From Deinococcus sp. LM3 (GTDB lineage Bacteria; Deinococcota; Deinococci; Deinococcales; Deinococcaceae), in the NCBI RefSeq assembly GCF_002017875.1, contig NZ_MUFV01000001.1:2987262-3051261 (forward strand): a stretch of DNA of 64,000 nucleotides. Direction: 5' to 3'. Positions 58,584-64,000 of the stretch are shown in pieces (position 1 is the first letter of the stretch; every line of letters starts with the position of its first letter). The notes beneath the pieces were generated by a model that did not search any database, was not told where the DNA came from, and worked only from the letters and a program-made list of their open reading frames with translations. Made by a program: the position numbers and the translations under genes.

Positions 58584-59865
58584 GCGGGTACCGGGGTGGA
58601 CAGCACGTCCTCTGGCAGTGCGACGCGGCCCATGACGGCGGTCGCGGCGGCCACGGCGGGCGACGCGAGGTAGATGCGGGCGTCCTTGTCGCCCATCCGC
58701 CCGATGAAGTTGCGGTTACTGGTGCTGACGCAGACCTCGCCGGGGGCCAGCACGCCCTGGTGGCGGCCCATGCACGGCCCGCAGCCAGGCGTTCCCAGCA
58801 CCGCTCCGGCGCGTTGCAGGGTCAGGAGGGTGCCGTCGGCCATGGCGTCCTCCATGACCTGACTGCTGGCCGGAATGACGAGCAGTCGCGTGCCGGGGGC
58901 GACGCGCCGTCCGCGCAGGACGTCGGCGGCGGCGTGCAGGTCCTCGATGCGGCCGTTCGTGCAGGTGCCGATGAACACCTGATCCACGTGCTGGTCGCGC
59001 AGCTGTTCGCGCAGGTCGGCCACGTCGAACACGTTGTCGACCTCGTTGGGGGCGCTCATGCGGGGGTTCAGGGTGCCCAGGTCGATCTCGATGCTCTGCA
59101 CGTACGTGGCGCCGTCGTCGGGGTACACCCAGTCGGGGATGTCGTAGCCGTACGCGGTGAGGATCTCGCCGCCGGGCACGACCAGTCCGACCTTCGCTCC
59201 GGCCTCGACGCAGAGGTTCGCCAGGGTCATGCGTTCGCCGCGCGTGAAGCGGTCCCCGGCGTGCATCTCGATGCTCTGGTAGGTCGCGCCGTCCGCGCCG
59301 AGGCGGCGGATCATCTCCAGGGCGACGTCCTTGGCACTCACGCCCGCTCTGAGGTCGCCGGTGAAGGTGACTTTCACGCTCTCGGGGACTTTCAGCCAGG
59401 TCTTGCCGCTGGCGGCGGCCAGGGCGATGTCGGTGGCGCCCATGCCGGTCCCGAACGCGGCGACCGCGCCGTACGTGGTGGAGTGGCTGTCGCTGCCCAG
59501 CACGATCCAGCCGGGCCGGGCCAGTCCTTCCTCCATCAGCACCTGATGGCAGATGCCGCGCCCCACGTCGAACAGGCGCACGCCGGTCTGCGCGGCGTAC
59601 TCGCGTGCTTCCTTCTGCGCCTGCGCCACGCTGACGGTGCTCGCGGGGGCAACGTGATCGATGACGATACTGACCCGCTCGGGGTATCTGGGCGTGGCGT
59701 TCAGGTCCTGCCCCATGCGCTGGATGAAGCTCTGGGCGATGGAGTCCACGACCATGACCTGATCGACCTCGACGACCGCGAGGTCGCCGGCGTACACAAC
59801 CTGCGTGCCGCGTCGGAGAGGATCTTTTCCGCCATGGTCTGCGGGCGGGGGGTGGGGTTCGTCAT
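58580..59865 (-). pseudogene. hacA: Homoaconitase large subunit HacA (LysT), apparent frameshift near the start
   Basis: This is the catalytic [4Fe-4S] subunit of homoaconitase (about 428 aa). Cluster cysteines are seen in IGTCTNGRIEDLHA and TPGCGPCMGRHQG. The natural start is MTNPTPRPQTMAEKILSDA at 59865, but one base is missing near 59803-59812, after which the frame shifts into TQVVYAGDLAVVEVDQ. Everything downstream is intact. Four genes to its right have similar single-base losses at homopolymers, so I judge this a sequencing error and the gene intact in the cell. Confidence 0.88.
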
Positions 59866-60140
59866 GCGCCCCATCATGCCGCATCCGGCCAGGGTCGGCG
59901 TGAGATTGACTGGATTTCAGGCTGAATTGTTTGCAAACGCCAGGAAGGGGTGGGAAGGGTGCAGTTCAAAAATGAACCCCAGTCAAGTCAACCGCTGCCC
60001 CGGTATGTCACTGTGCGGAGCGTACCCACAACCCAGCTGCCACCCGCGGCAGATCCGTCCGTTCCAGCGTGAACGGACTTCAGCAGTCCTGTTCCGGCAC
60101 CCGGCGCGGGCCTGCCTCCGCCCGTGGCCCAGGAGCCGTC

Positions 60141-61508
60141 ATGTCCCATGCCCCGCACCGTACGCCTGCCCGCACCCCCGTCCTGGCCGCCCTGAGCGCC
60201 GCGCTGCTGCTCGCCTCGTGCGGCGCCCCCACCGGCCCCGCCGCCACCACCGTTCCGGTGACAGCGGCCGTGCCCATCCCGCCCGAGGCGACGGCCGCGC
60301 CCACCCGCACCGACCTGCGCGATACCGCCCTGCCCGCGCCGCTGAACGCGCAGGCGCTGGACAAGAGCACGCCGCTGATCCTGGTGCATGGCCTGGGGGC
60401 TTCGGACGGGACGAGGCGCTGGGCCTGCGCTACTGGGGCGGCCTGAACGACGTGCAGCAGGACCTGCGCGGCCAGGGGTACAGCGTGTTCACGGCCAGCC
60501 TGGGGCCGGTCAGCAGCAACTGGGACCGCGCCGCCGAACTGTACGCGCAGATCAAGGGTGGCTGCGTGGACTACGGCGCGGCGCACGCCGCCACGCACAG
60601 GCACGCCCGCACGGACACCGCCAAGTGCTACCCCGGCTTCTACCCGCAGTGGGACGCGCAGCACCCGGTGAACCTGCTGGGGCACTCGATGGCGGGCAGA
60701 CCGCGCGGGTGCTCGTGAAACTGCTGGACGACGGGGACGCCGCCAACCGCGCCAGCGGCGGCCTGTTCGCCGGAGGCCGCGCCGGGTGGGTGCGCAGCGT
60801 CATGACGGTCAGCAGCCCCAACAACGGCAGTCCCGCCGCCGACACGTTGCAGGACGCCGTGCCCATGTTCAAGAACCTGATCCTGGCGTTCGCGGGCAGC
60901 GTCGGCGGGCTCGACCCGCAGAACTTCGTGTACAACTTCGACCTGGGCCAGTGGGGTCTGAGCCGCGCGCCGGGCGAGAGTTTCACCACGTACAACACCC
61001 GCGTGTTCAACTCCGGCATCTGGAACACCCGCGATCAGGCGGCGTACGACCTGAGCCCGGACGGCGCGGCCGCCCTGAACGCCTACGCGGGCCGCAGCCG
61101 CACCACGCGGTACTTCTCGTGGGAGACGAACGCCAGCACGCCCGGCCTGCTCAGCGGCTGGCACTACCCCAACCCCACCATGAACGCCGTCCTGCAACCC
61201 ATCGCTTACCCCCACGCGTGGCCGCTGAAGCCTGGGCTGGGAACGTCAGTGGCCGCAGCCCCGGCGGGGCCGTCACGTACAGCAGCGCGTGGTGGGCGAA
61301 CGACGGGATCGTCCCGAACACGTCCATGAACGCCCCGACCAGCCAGGGCAGCGCCGCGTACACCGGGCAGGCCACCACGCCCGGAAGCTGGTATCGCCTG
61401 GGCCGCGTCAGCGGGTACGACCACATCGACATCACGGGCAACCTGTCGTTCCGGGACGTGAAGACCTTCTACCGCAACCAGGCGGCGTTCCTGGGCAGCG
61501 TGAAGTGA
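60141..61508 (+). pseudogene. Secreted lipase (family I.5-like), three apparent frameshifts
   Basis: The signal peptide ends with lipobox LLASC. The lipase core is readable across three frames: oxyanion loop ILVHGLG, nucleophile in LLGHSM(G)GQTAR, acid in WWANDGIVPN and base in GYDHIDITG. All three shifts fit one missing base (near 60410, in GHSMGG near 60697 and near 61235), mostly in G-runs. It resembles thermophilic I.5 lipases that bind Zn/Ca. I take the gene to be intact and the sequence faulty. AGGAG lies 6 nt before the ATG. Confidence 0.85.
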
Positions 61509-61527
61509 CCGCCTACCTGCGCGCCTG

Positions 61528-61663
61528 ATACGGATTCCGTTTGTTTCGCCGACAACCCGGAACATCGCCGGCTTGTCAGCTTCACGTCCGGAACCCGTTT
61601 CTCTCCCACTCGCTTCGCTCGGAATTGAACGGGCTTTGCAGCCCATTCAATCGGAGTCCGTAT
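61528..61663. repeat. Dispersed palindromic element, copy 10 (short form)
   Basis: A complete copy from ATACGGATTCCGTTTG to ATCGGAGTCCGTAT between the lipase stop and the khtT promoter. Confidence 0.9.
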
Positions 61664-61690
61664 GACACCCCCTGCCCTATCATGGGCCGC

Positions 61691-62177
61691 ATGGTGAAAC
61701 TCGACGAGACTCCGCTGCCCGGCGTGGGCATGCGCTACGACTTCGACAGCCGCTCCGGCAAACGCGTGGGCGTCATCACCCACCGCGACGGGCGGCGCGA
61801 GATCTTCGTCGCCCGCCGCGACGACCCGGACGCCTGCGCCGAGAGCATCGTCCTGGCCGACGACGAGGCCGAGGCCGTGGCGGACCTGCTGGGCGGCAGC
61901 GCCGTCACGCGCCGCCTGGAAACCTCCATGCAGGACATCCAGGACTCGCCATGGACTGGCTACCGCTGCCCGACACCAGCCCCTTCGTGGGAGAGCTGCT
62001 GGGCAGCACCATGATGCGCACCCGCACCGGCACGTCCATCGTGGCGGTCATGCGCGGCCAGCAGGCCGTCCCGCGCCGGGACCGGAACTGACCTTCGAGC
62101 GCGGCGACGTGGTGGTCGTGGTGGGCACCGCGCCCGGCATCCGGCAGGCGGCCGCGCTGCTGCGCGGCACCCCGTGA
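61691..62177 (+). pseudogene. khtT: K+/H+ antiporter regulatory subunit KhtT-like, two apparent frameshifts
   Basis: The N-terminal half (ETPLPGVGMRYDFDSRSGKR and HRDGRREIFV) matches KhtT/YhaT. The C-terminal RCK_C (TrkA-C) domain (MRTRTGTSIVAVMRG, ERGDVVVVVGTAPGIRQA) is split off by two single-base losses near 61945 and 62085. KhtT binds c-di-AMP or nucleotides and gates KhtU in characterised species. TATCAT ends 7 nt before the ATG. I judge the shifts to be sequence errors. Confidence 0.85.
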
Positions 62178-62208
62178 CCGCCTCCCCACCCGCCCGCACG
62201 GGGGGCGC

Positions 62209-63372
62209 GTGCCGTTAGGTCAACTGTTCCTGGAACTCGGGTGGTCATCCTGGCGCTGGCGCTGGTGGGCCGCGCGGCCGGGCGGCTGGGCATCACACCC
62301 ATCCCGCTGTACCTGTTGGCGGGCGTGGGGCTGGGCGCGTTCATGCACCTGGGCCGCGCCCCGGAGGAATTCATTCACGTGGGCGCCGAGATCGGCGCGG
62401 TGCTGCTGCTGTTCACGCTGGCCTGGAATTCACCAGTCAGAACTCCGCGAGAGCCTGAGCAAGCAGCGGAACATCGGCGCGCTGGATCTCGCCCTGAACT
62501 TCCCGCCGGGCCTGATCGCCGGGTGGCTGCTGGGCCTGCCCCCCATGGCCTGCGTGCTGCTGGGCGGCGTGACGTACCTGACCAGCAGCGGCATCGCCAG
62601 CAAGGTCCTGTCGGACCTGGGCCGACTCGGGAACCGCGAGACGCCGGTCATCCTGGGCGTGTGCGTGCTGGAGGACGTCGCCATGGCCGTGTACCTGCCG
62701 GTCGTGGCGGCGCTGCTGCTGGGCGGCACGCTGGTCGCCATCGGCGTGAACCTGACCGTGGCGCTGGGCGTGTTCGCCCTGACCTTCTTCCTGGCGTTGC
62801 GGTACGGGCACCTCCTGAGCCGCGCGCTGAACGTCCCCAGCGACGAGGCGCTGCTGCTGGGCGTGCTGGGACTGGTGCTGGTCGTGGCCGGCGCCGCCGA
62901 CCTGCTGAAGGTCAGCGCCGCCATCGGCGCGTTCCTGGTGGGCATCGCGCTGTCCGGCGAGGTCGCCGACCGCGCCCGGCGGCAGATCGAGCCGCTGCGG
63001 GACCTGTTCGCCGCCGTGTTCTTCGTGTTCTTCGGCCTGCAACTGAACCTCGCGGAGGTGCCGGACGTGCTGCTGGCCGCCACGCTGCTGGCCGTCGTGA
63101 CCGCCGCCACCAAGTTCGCGGTCGGCTGGATCGGCGCGGCCCGCGCAGGCGTGCAGACACGCGGCCGCGTCCGCGCCGGAGCGACCCTGATCGCACGCGG
63201 CGAGTTCAGCATCCTGATCGCGGGCCTGGGCCTGGGGCTCGCGCCGCAACTGGGGCCGCTGGCCGCCGTGTACGTGCTGCTGACCGCCCTGATCGGCCCG
63301 GTCCTGGCCCGCTTCGACGCGCCCATCGCCGCGTGGCTGACCCGTCCCGCCCGTCCCGCCGCGAGCAGCTGA
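62209..63372 (+). pseudogene. khtU: K+/H+ antiporter KhtU-like (CPA2 family), apparent frameshifts near the start
   Basis: The protein (about 389 aa) is a CPA2 cation/proton antiporter with about 12 helices. The frame shifts at about 62240 (GGG where GGGG is expected in LELGVVILAL) and twice near 62430-62450 (LFTLGLEFTSQELRESL), all single lost Gs; the rest (VLEDVAMAVYLPVVAALLLG, AFLVGIALSGEVADRARRQI) is intact. It follows khtT by 31 nt and the two would form a K+ efflux system. Confidence 0.86.
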
Positions 63373-63376
63373 CCAC

Positions 63377-63430
63377 CAGCAACAGGGAGCGGCGGCAAGG
63401 AATATCCCCTGCCGCCGCTCCCTGTTGCTG
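63377..63430 (+). terminator. Strong terminator after khtU
   Basis: A 21-bp perfect stem (63377-63397 with 63410-63430; CAGCAACAGGGAGC pairs with GCTCCCTGTTGCTG) encloses a 12-nt loop. It also protects the convergent radical SAM gene. Confidence 0.9.
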
Positions 63431-63432
63431 AT

Positions 63433-63482
63433 CACTCCGCCCGGATTGAACGCTTTGCAAGCCATTCAATCGGAGTCTGTAT
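63433..63482. repeat. Dispersed palindromic element, copy 11 (right half only)
   Basis: Only the right half remains (CGGATTGAACGC to ATCGGAGTCTGTAT). Its last T is the first base of the TGA stop triplet of the radical SAM gene. Confidence 0.8.
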
Positions 63483-64000
63483 CAGATGGCGAGGCCCTGC
63501 GCGTGGGCGCTGACGTCCTTGCTCTCGTACTGGCCGGGCGGCAGGTCGATGGCGGGGGCGTTCGTCTCGAATTCGTCGCTCCAGCCGACCTCGTCCAGGG
63601 CTTTCTTCCACGCGCCGATGCTCTCGTTGCGGTAGATCTGGTAGGCGGCCATGCCGACCTCCGGGCCGCCGCGCGCGATCACGCTTTCCACCCAGGCCCA
63701 CTTGGCGGACACGTTGCGGAGTTCGGCGGTGGTCCGCAGTTCCTTCTGGATGCGTTTCATGCGTTTCTCGATGACCTGCACGCCCCGCGAAGGGGTCCGC
63801 GAAGTGCGGCGTGTGGCGTTTTGGGCACGAAGGGGCTGATGCCCAGCGCGATGCGGTTGATCCCGGCGAGTTCCTTGGTGAACGAGATCAGTTCCGTGAT
63901 GTCGTCGTCGTTCTCGGGGCCGAGGCCGATCATCATGTACACCTTGACGCCCTTGAAGCCCAGGTCGCGGCTGATGTGCGCGGTCTTGATCAGATCCTCG
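63482..64000 (-). pseudogene. Radical SAM protein, C-terminal part, apparent frameshift
   Basis: The visible C-terminal part reads MYMMIGLGPENDDDITELIS and ALGISPFVPK, then IEKRMKRIQKELR and NVSAKWAWVESVIARGGPEV, matching B12-binding radical SAM proteins whose N-terminus lies beyond the window. The frame changes near 63775-63825, where AAAA and GGGG runs seem one base too long. The stop codon abuts repeat copy 11. I judge it a base-calling problem. Confidence 0.75.

Noticed and set aside
59803..63830. Five neighbouring genes as true pseudogenes
   Set aside because: All motifs are intact and the shifts are single bases at homopolymers; sequencing error explains them more simply.

Overview
The window is a 64 kb piece of a high-GC chromosome that most resembles Deinococcus. 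Four things point there: a non-discriminating archaeal-type aspartyl-tRNA synthetase, lysine synthesis through alpha-aminoadipate with LysW as carrier, a RecG with a long N-terminal extension, and many genes whose start codon lies only 6-9 nt after a TANNNT -10 box (leaderless transcripts). A dispersed palindromic element of about 135-160 bp with conserved ends (ATACGGATTCCGT ... ATCGGAGTCCGTAT) occurs eleven times. I see no rRNA, tRNA, transposase, prophage or CRISPR array.

Layout. 1-7.9 kb: a minus-strand operon ending in purD, a TrmH-type methyltransferase, YchJ, an SPFH protein, a 3-hydroxyisobutyrate-dehydrogenase-like enzyme and DegV. 8-12.1 kb: a peptide ABC importer (dppA, terminator plus repeat, dppB, dppC). 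12.3-20.6 kb: a GH3 glycosidase, an LGFP-repeat protein, acyl-CoA dehydrogenase, a FAH-family hydrolase, a CRP-type regulator, a lone LolD-like ATPase flanked by 14-bp tandem repeats, and an old-yellow-enzyme reductase. 20.7-26 kb: a three-gene ABC-2 exporter, a split chromate transporter and a spermidine-synthase-like protein behind a leaderless micro-ORF. 26-31.6 kb: a hydrolase, aspS with a putative peptide-leader attenuator, and a CitE-like lyase with a MaoC hydratase. 31.6-44.5 kb: a metallo-hydrolase, an aldo/keto reductase, an MFS exporter, recG, an anomalous lipoprotein region beside a copied gene fragment, a VWA/Ig-repeat protein, and a YhgE/Pip transporter divergent from its likely TetR repressor. 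44.7-56 kb: SDR, gamma-carbonic anhydrase, cold shock protein, YjgN with an M48 protease, RluA, MFS, two OmpH/Skp proteins and a CBS protein. 56-60 kb: lysine genes (hacA, VOC, hacB, zinc ribbon, lysW, lysX). 60-64 kb: a lipase, the KhtT/KhtU K+/H+ antiporter pair and a radical SAM protein.

The most interesting signals are regulatory. The aspS leader encodes a 13-residue peptide with three Asn and two Asp codons ahead of a terminator hairpin. Two micro-ORFs, each predicted to start a leaderless mRNA, end in a 4-nt overlap with the non-ATG start of the next gene. The LysW here keeps the C-terminal EDWGE but has lost all four zinc-binding cysteines, and a separate zinc-ribbon protein lies next to it.

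From about 59.8 kb to the window end, conserved genes carry repeated single-base frameshifts at homopolymers. I read these as base-calling errors rather than gene decay.
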